Counted from the first letter of the stretch, positions 12,490 to 23,681 are shown. The stretch is 64,000 nucleotides of DNA from Armigeres subalbatus (GCF_024139115.2 NC_085141.1:34230120-34294119); one strand, 5' to 3'. Translations and numbers: made by a program. The notes: a model not told the origin generated them from the letters alone.

Positions 12490-12776
12490 TAGGGATGAAT
12501 CGATACTAGTAAATACGAGTAAATACTCGACACTTTTGATTCGATACCAAGTACTTTTGGAATCGATACTTTGACATCCGATACCAAGTAAGTATCGAAT
12601 TGAAGTAGTTGAATCAATGTAAGTGACAAAATAATTTTACTTCAAATTTATGAGTACTCATATGATACGAGTAGGTATCGATACCTTTAATCCGAAATTT
12701 AGTGGTATCAATACTTTTATTCGAAACTACTTTAAAGTAAAAATATCGATAACTTAGTGGTATCGTTTCATCCCTA
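12490..12776. mobile_element. hAT-type MITE inserted in the LOA/R1 remnant
   Basis: A 287-bp element starts TAGGGATGAATCGATAC and ends with its reverse complement with one mismatch. It is flanked by an exact 8-bp duplication CTGTTAAG (12482-12489 and 12777-12784), which fits the hAT consensus nTnnnnAn. The interior is made of repeated TCGATACTT / AAGTATCGA-like blocks. Removing the element and one duplication rejoins the LOA reading region, so it is a clean insertion after the LINE. Confidence 0.92.
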
Positions 12777-13262
12777 CTGTTAAGAGCCCATTAAATCGAT
12801 TCAGTATTTATGATTCTACGAGCCTGAGCCCAAGACCCGTAGTTACATGAAAAGACATCAGGAACATCCGAAGATGCTATATCGACACATCCAGGGAAGT
12901 GTGTATCAAATTGGTGCTCTAAAGCTTCCTCGTCAGAAAAAGTGTAGTCGCCATTTGGCTTGCAAATTTCGCCAACTTGGAAATCCTTGGATCTAGCAAG
13001 AATTTTATTTAACCTACTGGCATCACACAGATTGGAAACATTTGCACAAAGGTTTTTCCAGCCGGATCGGTCAGCAGATCGAAGAGCCTTCTTGTAGGCT
13101 TCCCGAGCCGACCCGAAAGACTCCGTCCCTGCTGAATGGCGTCTGTTCCAACTCCTTCTGCACTGCTTCCTGAGTTTAGCCAATTCGGAATTCTACCATG
13201 GGGTTCCTTTTGAGGTTTTTACAGAACGTAAAGGCAAGCTTCTTCGAAAACTTCGAAGCGAA
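12777..13262 (-). pseudogene. LOA/R1-type LINE ORF2 remnant: endonuclease-RT linker
   Basis: The minus strand encodes KTSKGTPW(stop)NSELAKLRKQ followed by about 125 residues ending FSCNYGSWAQARRIINTES. This is the region between the endonuclease and reverse transcriptase in LOA/R1 elements. The TAG stop sits where a second tryptophan (GTPWWN) is expected. It continues into the RT part at 12481 once the MITE is removed. Its upstream end is cut at 13262, where the I-clade element begins with its T-run, so the endonuclease is missing here. Confidence 0.75.
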
Positions 13263-13648
13263 TTTTTTTTTTAGTCTTCCGTTTATTTTGGAGGCTCAAT
13301 TGCCGTGAAGCGTTACGGAGCCGAAATCAAGTTTAACAATTTCTTAAATCTTTTACATAATGTTAGTTTCGGGGAACCGAAAGACTCGCAGTTTGTTCGA
13401 GGTTAGGGAATACAATAATATAGTAGGAAAGGAAGGGAATTTAAGGTGCTTAAGTAATTACGATGCTGATGTTCACATAGTTGACATTCTTGGCGATGTT
13501 TCACATCTGTAACGGGACAAACATTTGTTTGGGAGACAACAATGAGAGGAAGACATACGAAAGGGGTTAACGACAGACATTGAAATGAACAACAAGAGGA
13601 AGACATTCGATATGGGGAACGACAGACAAGGGGGTGGGCAGACTAAGA
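13263..13648 (-). other. 3' untranslated region and A-tail of the I-clade LINE
   Basis: On the minus strand, the non-coding stretch after the ORF2 stop (13649-13651) ends in a ten-base A-run (T-run 13263-13272 on the + strand), directly abutting the LOA remnant. This marks the 3' end of the retrotransposon. Confidence 0.7.
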
Positions 13649-16600
13649 TCACAATCTTACATCAGCAACTTTCACAAATTGGTGGACGAGGGACATGTAT
13701 TCGAGATCAAGGCCCGCCAACACTTCTCTAATAGGCTTTGGTTGTTTTCCTCGGACCCGGAGATGTTCAGTTAATGCAGATCTGGGGCCGCGATTCTCCT
13801 CGCACGCCCACACGACTTGATCAATGTCCTGATAGTCCTAGCCGCAAACACAGAGATTGCTTTCCGAGAGCCCCACTCCGAAAAGATGTGCATTTAAAGT
13901 GTAGTGATTGGACATTAGACGACACATGGTTCGAATGAAGTCTCGTCCTATATTCAATTTTTTGAACCATGGACGCTTCGACACCTGTGGACGAATTGAA
14001 TACAGCCATCTACCCAGCTCCCCATTTGTCCATTTCTGCTGCCAGCTGATCAAGGTTTCCTGACGAACTAATGAGAAAAATTCATCGAAGGTGATTAGCC
14101 GATCGTAAATATCACCCACCTTAGCCAAAGAGTCCGCTTTCTCATTTCCCGGGATCGAGCAATGAGAAGGGACCCAAGCCATGGTGATTGTGAATGACCT
14201 TTTTGATAAAGCACTCAAAGCTTTCCGTATCCCGGTTAGAAGATACGCTGAGTGCTTTACAGGTTCCATTGACCGAACAGCCTCCAAGGTACTTAGACTG
14301 TCGGTGAAGATAAAGAAGTGGTCAGGAGGTAGGGATGCAATATGCTCAAGTGAATAGTGTACCGCAGCTAGCTCAGCGATATACACGGAACAAAGCTTTT
14401 TCAGCTTAAAGTAGGCGCTATGAAAAACGTTGAAAACACCGAAACTAGTGGAGTCATCCATTTTTGACCCGTCTGTAAAAAAGCTTCTCTCATCGCTGGC
14501 ATGCCCGTATTTGCTTGCAAATAATGGAGGTATGACCTCCGCACGAAGAAAGTCTGGTATTCCATGAACCTCCTGCTTCATGGACAGATCAGAAGTAACA
14601 GAGGAACTGTAAAAGTCTAAGAAATTAGCACGATTGGTGTCAACCGAAGATGGGCTTACCTCCAGCGTCATATACCAGTGGTAAATACTCATGAATCGAG
14701 ATTGAGGGTTTTGTTCAAGCAGCTTCTCGAAGTTGTCAATGACCAATGGATTGAGAACCTCACAGCGGATGAGGAACCGGAGCGATTATTCCGCGAAACG
14801 ATCTGTCAGAGGCAGTACTCCCGCAAGTACTTCCAGACTCATCGTATGAGTCGAATTCATACAACCCAATGCGATACGGAGACAGCGGTACTGAATCCGT
14901 TGAAGCTTCAGCATGTGTGTTTTAGCCGCGGACTGGAAGCATAAACTACCGTATTCGAGAACCGACAGAATGGTTGTTCGGTACAACGTGATAAGATCTT
15001 CGGGATGCGCTCCCCACCAAGTTATCGTTATCGTTCGCATGAAGTTGATTCTTTTCTGGCATTTTTGTGTCAGATACACAATGTGCTTCCCGAAGGTACA
15101 TTTCGAGTCGAACCAGACCCCGAGGTATTTAGAAGACATGCTATGAGTGATTGTCTTACCCATCAGTTGGAGCGGGAACTTTGCCGGCTTATGTTTTTTT
15201 GAAAAGACAACCATCTCAGTTTTCTCCGGAGAGAATGCGATACCCAGCTTTAAAGCCCAAGTAGACAAATTGTCCAGAGTATCTTGCAATGGTCCTTGCA
15301 GATCAACTGCGGTTGGCCCCGAAACGGATACAACACAATCATCTGCAAGCTGTCTTAACGAGCAATTTGGCATGAGACATTCATCAATGTCTCTGACGTA
15401 AAAATTGTAAAGAAGGGGGCTTAAACATGAGCCCTGAGGGAGACCCATGTAGCTAATTCGTGAAGTTGCCGAGTCACCATGAGAAAAACTCATACGCTTC
15501 TCTGACAACAAAATGTACAAATAGTTGTTCAAAATTGGTGAAAGTCCACACTCGTGGAGTTTGTCGGATAAGACATCGACGCAAACTGAATCAAAAGCCC
15601 CTTTAATGTCCAAAAACACTGAGCCCATTTTCTTTTTTTAGCGAAAGTAAGCTAAATTTCTGAAGAAAGCAACGCAAGACAGTCGTTCGTTCCCTTGCCC
15701 CTGCGGAAATCAAACTGCGTATCTGACAAAAAACTATTCGATTCAACCTATTTGTCTAGCCGGAAGAGAATCATCTTCTCCAACAACTTCTGGAGACAGG
15801 ACAGCATCGCGATGGGGCGATACGAATTATAATCCGACGCGGGTTTTCCGGGCTTCTGGATGGCTATCACCCTCACATGCCTCCAATCATCCGGAACAAT
15901 GTGGCACTCCAGTAACTGGTTGAACAGGCTCAATAAGCGCCTCTTCGCGACGTCTGGGAGGTGTTTTAGCAAATTGAACCTGATTCTATCCATCCCAGGA
16001 GCGGAATTGTTACATGAAAAGAGAGCAAGTGAGAATTCAATCATCGAAAAGGGACGATCCATATCATCCCTGCCAGCAAAAGCATCACGTAACTCTTGCT
16101 TCACCGGTACCGAATCCGGACAAACTTTCTATGCGAAGTCGAGTATCCACCGCGACGAACTTTCACGATCTTCGTTTACGGACGACGCGTTGCGCATTCT
16201 TCTCCCGACGGTCCACAGAGTTCTCATTGAGGTCTTGCGCGATAAACCTTCAACAAAAGTGCGCCAATATCCACGTTTCTTCACTTTGACCAGTTTCTTG
16301 AACTGGATCTCGAGCGCGATGTACCGTTTGTGAAGAACGATCGAGCCGTGCTTCCGAAATTCTTTGAACGCGGCGGATTTCTTGCGATAAAGTTGTGTAA
16401 ACTCGACATCCCACCACGGACTGTGTGGTTTCCTACGAACCGAAGCTCCTGGCACTGGCCAGCGTTGTGCCTGAAGAGCGCTGTCAAGGAACAACTGGGA
16501 TACGAATTCGTATTCTTCTCGCGGGGGAAGTGCTTCTATCGACTGTACGCCATCAATGATGGCCTCTGCATATTTTTCCCAATCAATGTGCTTCGTGAGG

Positions 16601-17316
16601 TCATATGAGAGGTCGATAGAAACATGTTGATTATGTCCATTGGAAATCGAGACTTCGATCGGCAAATGATCACTACCATGGGGATCTTGGACCACCTTCC
16701 AAGTACAGTGCAACGATAATGAGCTCGAACAAATGGAAAGATCTAGACGGCTATCTCTTGCTGGAGGAGCCACTCGTGTAACTTCTCCTGTATTCAAAAT
16801 TGACATATTGAAGTCGTCGCAGAGGTCGTATATCATTGATGAACGGTTGTCGTCGTACAGTTCCCCCCAGCCTGTTCCGTGGGAGTTAAAATCTCTCAAG
16901 AGCAACCGTGGCTCGGGCATAACCGAGCAGATGTGCGAGAGATCCCTACGAGATATCGCGGTGTTTGGAGGAAGATATATCGAGGCGATACTGAGGTCCT
17001 TTCCTCGAATAGTCACCTGACATGCGACAGCTTCGGTGCCTGACATCGGAGCAAAATCGACCCTAAAGAAGGAGTGCTGTTTTTTGATCCCTAAAAGCAC
17101 CCCTCCATATGGATTTGCCCGATCGCGGCGAATGATGTTAAAATCGGGAAAATGAAGGTTTACATCTGGTGTTAGCCATGTTTCACATAAAGCTAATAAA
17201 TCATCACATTGTAATTTGTTAACTAAAAATTTAAAAATATCTAATTTTGGAAGAATACTTCGACAGTTCCACTGTAGAATCGAAATCATATGAGCCTTAT
17301 CGACGAAATTAGTCAT
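13649..17316 (-). pseudogene. I-clade LINE ORF2: APE endonuclease, reverse transcriptase, RNase H
   Basis: The order on the minus strand is canonical for the I clade. The APE endonuclease (17316-16129) has ILQWNCRSI, LALCETWL, GGVLLGIK, LLLRDFNSHGTGWG and GSDHLPIEV. The reverse transcriptase follows (16128-14750) with PGMDRIRFNLLKHL, SYRPIAMLSCLQKLLEK, motif A VFLDIKGAFDSV, motif B LPQGSCLSPLLYNF and the box QLADDCV (LADD, not YADD/FADD). RNase H (14600-13838) has FFTDGSKMDD, AELAAVHYSLEHI, FTDSLSTLEAV and WVPSHCSIPGNEKADSLA, supplying the D-E-D-D acidic set. A C-terminal Cys segment (CVCG then VVWACEE) reaches the stop at 13649. In-frame stops lie at 16129, 15748, about 15650 and 14786, plus one frameshift near 15630. 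The element is dead but young; its ORF2 start overlaps ORF1 by 8 nt. Confidence 0.92.
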
Positions 17317-18787
17317 CGAAGGATACGAATGACTCGAGGAGGGGCATTTTTGAAGCCAGCTGCTTCAGGAGAGGAGTCAGAATAGGAAGAACAGTTTTGA
17401 CCATGTTCTTCACGGGGTCGGAAGTATCAAAGAAGTTGAGGATGAGCTCCACGATGCCAGAAAGTGTGAACATTGGAGCGCTCGGAGGTTGATGTGCTCG
17501 CTCTCTATGCTCTCTTTCTGGCTGAGAAATCGCGAAAATTGGGGCATCTGGGATTTTAGATGTCCCCGGGAGCGACGGGAACTCTCGTTCATCCTGATGT
17601 GAAACCACAAAAGTTGAACGTTTTTGAGTTCCATCTGCGTTTGATTTCGCCATGTTGAAATGGGGCTCACTTTGAGGCTGTTTTCTAGGCTTTTTCGAGG
17701 GACGCTGGCTTTGTTTTACTCGTTTCCTCGTTGAGCTTTTGAAAACGAAGGCCCCATTTCCAATTTAAGAGTCAGAGCTACCTTGATCGGCCAAAGGAAG
17801 AGACGAGTAGATGGTTTCAGAAACAACCGGCGAAGCGGCCTTCCGCAGCATTTCGGCGTAGCTTCGACGAGACCGCTGTTGAAGAGACCGTTTCTGGTGA
17901 ATTCGCCGCTGTATGTACGTCGGACAAGCTTCAAGGGCATGTGGAGGGCCTTCGTTGCAATAGACACATTTCGGTGCCGTCTTGCACGCGCCACCCACAT
18001 GCTTCTCTCCGCATGATGCACAGCGAGGTTTATTGCAGCAGTACTGAGCGGTGTGGCCCAGCTGCTTGCAATTAACACAATTCATCACCTTCGGTACATA
18101 CAACCGAACAGGTAGTCGAAGTTTGCCAATCACTACGTAGTCAGGCAGCGCGGACCCGGAGAAGGTGACACAGAAAGAATCAGACGGAGAATAAACTCGC
18201 TTCTCTCCCTCCTGCGACACCGAATACATTTGCTTGCAATCCAGTATCGCAACAGGAGGCAAAGAAGCGTTCTTGAAACGACCGAAACCTTGTTTCAAAT
18301 CGTCGCATTTCATACTCCCCTCCGTCACCACCCCCGCGATCTCGCACGCTGCTGACGGTAAGTAAACTCTAGTGAAAAGCGTGAAAAGCTCACAGGTGGC
18401 AATCTCGTTGGCCTGTTTGCGATCACTGACCGTGACACGGAGCTTACTGGACCCGACCATGTCAATGGTCATGACTGACGAAAATCGCTTTTCCAGATCT
18501 CTGCTGATCTAACTAATATTCAAGCGTTTGCCTTTGGTTCGGAAAAAAACAACATATGGCCCACTAGAGTCGGGAGGGTAGGCCTTGAGGCGGAGGGTCG
18601 TGAGGGGAGAAGTACCATTATTCACTGGACTTATGGTGGTAGTGTTGCTTATTTCCATTCTACTCTGGGATGGAACACCAGAATGTAACAAAGGGTCATT
18701 GGATAGGGAATTCGACGAACCCCCACCGCCTTCGCCTTCGTGCATTGCGGAGACCAAGCGTCCCGCTGCAGCGAGGCACACACACAC
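17309..18787 (-). pseudogene. I-clade LINE ORF1 (gag-like nucleic-acid-binding protein with zinc knuckles)
   Basis: One reading frame runs from 18787 to the TAA at 17309-17311 (about 492 codons), broken only by in-frame stops at 18509-18511 and 17765-17767. An N-terminal Ser/Gly-rich part is followed by an RRM-like gag core (YVVFFRTKGKRLNIS, VTVSDRKQANEIA). Then come three Cys-rich knuckles: CVNCKQLGHTAQYC, CASCGEKHVGGAC and CVYCNEGPPHALEAC. The C-terminus is basic, with SLPGTSKIPDAPIF and a hydrophobic end. ORF1 proteins of this type bind element RNA and form the RNP used for target-primed integration. The start codon is uncertain because two nearby Met codons exist. Confidence 0.85.
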
Positions 18788-19490
18788 TTATTCAAAGAAC
18801 ACTTATCACAGGGAGAGTAAAAAAAATAACGCAAAAATAACTATTTATTTATCTAACAGGGAGGGGAATGGAAGAAACAAAAACTAAGTACAGACTATAA
18901 TAACTTATCGATAAAGATGGTAAAGAATAGGGAGACAACGAGGGGAAATTTCAAACACTTTAGCTTTCTACTACTGCGTCGATGGCTGCTTACGATTGCT
19001 GCAGTACGCACTAGACGATAGCACGTGGAACGACGCCCGAGGCGTATGTGTTGGTCTTCTTCTCACCAACCGCACACTGAGAACAGATGGCTTGGGCTGC
19101 ACTGGTGGCGATGATCTGATCGACGTTTGCTGTTGTCTACCTGCACACCACGGAAGACGACGGCGTGCGGGGGGCAGCGATGAAGCGATGGAGATTGGCT
19201 TGGCTGATGCGCACGATGACGCTGGCTTTGCAAACACGCGATTTTTGCAGAAAACGCGCGAAAACTCAATTAACGGATACTTAATTGCTTCGCAAATAAG
19301 CTCCGCCTCCTTGTCACAGCTAAGAGAAATCCTTCACTTGACACAAGCGGTAAAAACTCGAAAGAACGACGAGGAAAAAACCGAACAAGGACCCGGAGGT
19401 ACAAGACTGACGACTGTCTCGCACGGTAGCTCGACATGGAATGAAAAAAGCGAAATTTCTGGCAAGATTTCATACAAAAGGTTAATATAT
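18788..19490 (-). other. Probable 5' untranslated/promoter region of the I-clade LINE
   Basis: The stretch lies between ORF1 and an unrelated RTE fragment, is fairly GC-rich, and has no frame with family resemblance. The + strand frame at 18996-19499 is antisense and lacks domain signals. The exact 5' end of the element was not found; the limit near 19490 is a guess from where the RTE fragment begins. Confidence 0.4.
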
Positions 19491-19505
19491 GAAGGTTAAT
19501 CCTTC

Positions 19506-19745
19506 AAAGTGCAAAACTTAATGTTTTGGCAACGACAACCTCAAATCGTATCCCATCTATTTCCACCTCGGGACCAACACCGTTTGGGCTGCCACGTTCT
19601 TTGCCATCCACCAGTTACTTAGCTTTCACCAAGTTTAGGATCAGTCCTATTCTCCCAATCTCCCGTTTAAAAGGTACAAAAGTCTCTTCCACTGCTAAGC
19701 AATCTATACCAATGAAATATACGCAAAACCACGGAGCATGTAAAA
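19506..19745 (-). pseudogene. RTE-like reverse transcriptase fragment
   Basis: The minus-strand translation gives FVPFKREIGRIGLILNLVKAK followed by VEIDGIRFEVV. This matches the segment after the ADD motif in the RTE-like copies at 0.9 and 46.7 kb (IRLKSEAKRIGL, DEIEVVEEFVYLG). Only about 75 codons survive, with one stop. It is cut by the mariner-type element at 19.75 kb. Confidence 0.6.
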
Positions 19746-19948
19746 TAGGGTGGTTCAAAAAATCAATTTTGCTCCACAACGCTCATTTAATTCTGTATCA
19801 TGTTCTGAGTGTCCTCCGAAAATTTGAGCTCATTTGGATTAAAACTGATTTAGCACAAGCCGTTTCAAGTTTGCATGCAAATTAGTATGGGGATTTTTTT
19901 TTCATTATACTGATAATGACGCTTCTCCATTATTCGCAGGTTAAAAGA

Positions 19949-20296
19949 AAACCTACATAGCTAAAAGGAATACTAAACAGCTTTCACCCAACGAAAACCG
20001 CATGTTGATTAACCGCCCCAGTAATTAGTAAACGATTTTAGTACAGGTTGCGAGTCTTTAGTCATGATCGTTAAACTTCTTTGAAGGCATCACTGAAACG
20101 TGCAGTGCAACATAATAGCCTGAATTTGTGTGTACTATCTTTCGCGCCACGAGCAGTATTGTTGCCTGTATAGGAGTTACGCAATTAGCTCCAGAAAACT
20201 ACAGTATAGATTAATTTCGATTACTAATTATTGGAACAATTAATTTAGATGCGGTTTTCGCTGATTGCTTGAGTATTCCTTTTAGCGATGTAGGTT
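19949..20296. mobile_element. MITE inside the left arm of the mariner-type transposon
   Basis: Inverted termini share AACCTACAT.GCTAAAAGG then AATACT (left 19949-19972, right ending 20296). A second block, CGAAAACCGCAT..ATTAA..AATTAGTAA.CG, continues on both sides. The element interrupts the transposon's left arm, so it inserted afterwards. Boundaries are approximate because part of the terminal sequence may belong to the host arm. Confidence 0.55.
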
Positions 20297-20539
20297 CCCG
20301 GTGTAGGTACTCCTGTGACGATTGATGTCCTGCTCTGCTTTCCTCCGAATGCTGCTTTCCGGTGGTTCCTTGTGGGTTTTAGATCCTGAGTGCGCTGTTC
20401 TCCGGTGATGCCTATTTGGCTGAGGGATGGGGGTATAGATTGGACTGCCATGTAAGTTCCCATTTTATCAGCCATTTTCTGCCTTATTCGATCCTTTAAT
20501 TAAATTCAGCCCTTTCGTTTGAAAGGTTCGAATGCCATT

Positions 20540-21363
20540 TGATGTAAAGTCATGTCCATTTAGAATCCGGAATGATTTATTGTATTGCAGCGGCACGGAA
20601 AGTGACCGCTGCAAGAATTCTTTTACAGCGGTTTGTCTACCTAGGCGCCCACTTGCTGTGGTATAAATTTCACGATGTTTCGTGCAGCGAGTCAAAAGTT
20701 ATTCCAGATGGAAGCCGATAGGAGAGAAAAAAATCTGCACACCCACGTTGATAATCCTGCTCATCGATGATGGAACCTACGTCAAAATTAATTTCAGACA
20801 GCTTCCTAGCCAAAAATTCTACGTGGCGACGGCACGAGGAGTAGTTCCGAAGTTTAAGTTTGCTTTTTGGACAAACTTGCAAAAAAAACACAGATGGTTT
20901 TGGCAAGGGATATGCAGCTGTGGAGCAAAGACCTAAGTGTTTGTGACGAATAAGACGATGGACTCGAAGCTGTACAAGGAGGAATGTCTCAAAAACCGCG
21001 GTCTACCTTCCAAAAAGCCCATAAAGGTCCCGTGAAGTTTTGGCCAGATTTGGCGAGTTGCCACTACAGCCGGGAAGTCATCCAGTGGTACCGCGATAAT
21101 AACGAAGATTTCATCGATAAAATATATCCACGCAACTGCCCACAAATAAATCCAAGCAACTGCCCACAGCTCCGACCCATCGAGACATTTTTGGTAGTAA
21201 TGAAGCGGAAGCTTAAGAAAAGTGGAAAAACAGCTCGGGACGCGACTCAGATGACCAAAATGTGGAACAAATGTGCCAAGGAAGTTGACTTCGGAGGTGT
21301 GCAACTTTTGATGAGAGGAATAAAGAAGAAGGTGCGAATTTTTACTAGAAACAAAAAGAAATG
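20540..21363 (+). pseudogene. Mariner-type transposase, decayed (DD37E-like catalytic domain)
   Basis: The first catalytic Asp block IDDGTYVKINFRQLP is at about 20764-20808, with the following KFYVATARG. The second block FWPDLASCHYSREVIQWY is at about 21039-21094. The glutamate block is NCPQLRPIET (about 21157-21186), followed by KRKLKKSGKTARD. The D-to-E distance is 44 residues because a 24-nt tandem duplication repeats NCPQ upstream (21126-21173); without it the spacing is near 37. Stops break the frame before 20984 and near 20940, and the N-terminal HTH region is unrecognisable. Transposases of this family cut and paste DNA at TA sites. DDE spacing and the NCPQLRPIE motif suggest the mosquito ITmD37E group. 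Confidence 0.8.
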
Positions 21364-21706
21364 ATTTGTATCATATTTTTTTCCTTAAAGTACAGTAAAT
21401 TACCTTTGTTTTGATGTATTAACCTTATTTGTACGTCAATCCGTTACCGAGATACAGATGATTTTATTATTCCGGATTCTAAATGGACATAGCTTTAGGT
21501 TTTCTTTTAACCTGCGCTTAATGAGGAAGCGCTATAATCAGTATAATGAAAAAATAAATTTCCCCATACTAATTTGCATGCAAACTTGAAACGGCTTGTG
21601 TTAAATCAGGTTTAATCCTAATGAGCTCATATTTTCGGAGGATACTCAGAACATGATATAGAATCTGATGAGCGTCGTGGAGCAAAATGGATTTTTTGAA
21701 ACACAA

Positions 21707-22375
21707 CCGTTTCTTTGCACACCAGATCTTCGAATTGCACCTTCAAGCAATGTACAGTTGTTCCACTATAAGAAGTTCCACAGAGAAGTCAATTTTATTG
21801 AGAAAGATAATTTTTCATTAAAATTATATTTATACCATAAAGCATCAACTGAAGCTATCGTAGAGTGTATAATTACTATACAACCACCACAATTGGTGCT
21901 CCACTAAAATTACAGTTACCCTATTGCTTCAACAGAAAATGTCTATTTTTTATAGATATAGAGATTTATTTATTTTTCATGTTAGTACTTTGTGCTATGG
22001 ATTGTCTTGCCTTGTCTTGTCTTGTCTTAGCACATGCACAGCCAGTATTGAAAAGCATCCTGGAAATGTCGGTTGTGTTTCCGAGTATTTTCTTGTCAGC
22101 ATTAATATTTGCAGCATATCAGAAATATGATACAAATATTAAAACGGCCAGGCCCACCGTGTAGTACTTTGTGCTATGGATTTTTGATTAACTAACAAGA
22201 CAAAAACATAAAAACGAAAAAAAAACAAAAAGTCCGAAAATCTCATCAACGATTTTTTATTTAAATTTGTCTAGAAGCGTAGAATAATAATATGAATCGA
22301 ATGACGGCTACCGTTTGAAAGGTATAGGGTAAATGCACCGGTTTTGGCCAACTTAGTGCCAGAGTGAATGTAAAT
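21707..22375. other. No recognisable gene
   Basis: AT-rich. Frames at 21865-22164 include a CTTGTCTTGTCTTG short tandem run (about 22005-22025) but no supportable product. Confidence 0.4.
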
Positions 22376-22486
22376 AAGAGTAGCGACACTGTCAGAATTG
22401 GAATAGAATTCATCTGTCATTCCCATACAAAATCGTGTTCCAAACGAGCAGGAGACCTGTCAAATGCGGCACATGTCGCCACTCTT
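22376..22486. mobile_element. Short MITE with AAGAGTRGCGACA termini
   Basis: AAGAGTAGCGACA (22376-22388) and TGTCGCCACTCTT (22474-22486) are inverted repeats with one mismatch around 85 bp of non-coding DNA. AAT lies on both sides, a possible 3-bp duplication. Confidence 0.5.
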
Positions 22487-23142
22487 AATTAGGGTAAGAC
22501 GGTATAATATGCCCCCCCTAAGGCAACTCCTTGATAACTTTTTACTTTTCAACGCAATTTATGCAAACTTTGTGTTATTTGGTAGTCCAAGAAGTCGCAA
22601 ATGCATTGTCCGTGAGTAGTCATATAAAAATATTACAGATAACACGTAATAAAGCTTTTTTGAAAAGTCGTGAAAAATGGATTTCAAAAAGTGCCTGGCC
22701 AATGTGCCCCACCTTAACCAAAGACGCTTCATAGCCCTTAATTAGTATTTTATCAATCCCATAATCTAAAGGTTACAAATCCTTATGTGCTTGACATTAA
22801 AAAACCAACTTAAGTCCATTTAAGCAGGTTGGAATTACATTTCAATAGTTTTCATATAATTTGGTAGCAACTGCTGCAAGCTCGCCGCGCTTGTGTCCAG
22901 TTGGTAAGGGCATATTGTCCTGCTTACACTGGGGCGTTTTGACCAGTGAAACCTATTTTTGAAAAACATTACATTTTTGAAGATGGAAGCAATTTTTTGA
23001 AGATGGAAGCAATCATATGAACCACCGAGAAAAGTTATTTGGTTGCCCAACTGAGTGTTCCAGTGCTAGTTTTGCGGACAGTATGCTAGCGTCGCTCCAG
23101 AATGTTGAGCAAACAAACATTGAAAGTTACATCAAAACTTAA

Positions 23143-23359
23143 GAGTCACTCTGACGGAATCAAGTTTAAAAGTGCTCGCGTTTTCAGGGGCACACCACTC
23201 GATTCAGGCGGCGCACAACTGTCATTTTGTTGATTTAGCTTTGCTGCGTCGCAGCATGCGTGAAATAATAAAAATGACAGTTGTGCGTTGCTTCCGTATC
23301 GAGTGGTGTGCCCCCGAAAACGCGAGCACTTTTAAACTTGGATTCCGTCAGGAGTGACC
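23143..23359. mobile_element. Palindromic MITE with TTAA target duplication (piggyBac-type)
   Basis: The arms pair over about 80-90 bp: from ..TGACGGAATC..AAGTTTAAAAGTGCTCG through GGGCACACCACTCGAT to GCACAACTGTCATTTT. A short loop sits near 23230-23265. TTAA flanks both ends (23139-23142 and 23360-23363). TTAA duplications are the hallmark of piggyBac-mobilised elements. The 61-codon frame inside is a by-product of the palindrome. Confidence 0.85.
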
Positions 23360-23681
23360 TTAAGCCAAACTAGCTACAATGAAACTTTATTTATTTTTCT
23401 TGTTGCTACATATCAAACTTAAGATAAAGGTGTACTAATTCAAGAGATATGAAATATTTCAAGTGTATCATCTTATCGTTGCCATTATGTCAAAAGTTCG
23501 TTTTTGTTGTGAAATGATAGCCTTTCGGTACAATTTTGTTGTACGAGAAAGGCAAAAAAGAATAAAGCACCGATGAAGCCGGATCCTTCTGCTAACATGC
23601 TTTTTTATCACTACTAAAAAAAAGGCCGAACAAAGAAACGAAGCAATTTAATTTTCACTCCTTCATTGTTGATTTAATGAA

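Larger units (their letters stand above)
19747..21706 (+). mobile_element. Long-TIR Tc1/mariner-superfamily transposon (DD37E-like)
   Basis: Inverted arms of about 215 bp pair 19750-19965 with 21490-21705. They share, for example, TTTTGCTCCAC, CAAGCCGTTTCAAGTTTGCA and GCAGGTTAAAAGAAAACCT. The repeat then continues at 20550-20585 against 21462-21487 (CCATTTAGAATCCGG), so the left arm has been split by an insertion. A transposase remnant lies between the arms on the + strand. Termini are near GTGGTTCAAAAAATC; a clean TA duplication is not clear. TIRs this long are far above the usual 20-30 bp of mariner elements. Confidence 0.75.

Noticed and set aside
15860..16333. 157-codon open frame (+)
   Set aside because: Antisense shadow of the I-clade endonuclease/RT coding strand.
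13263..19490. The LOA remnant resuming beyond the I-clade element
   Set aside because: Sequence to the right (19.5 kb) is RTE-like, not LOA; no convincing target duplication or continuation was found.
18996..19499. 167-codon open frame (+)
   Set aside because: Antisense to the probable 5' region of the I-clade LINE, with no domain or codon support.
22976..23013. Tandem duplication TTTTTGAAGATGGAAGCAAT
   Set aside because: Only two units; trivial local duplication.
23172..23357. 61-codon open frame
   Set aside because: Sits inside a palindromic MITE; both arms create it.
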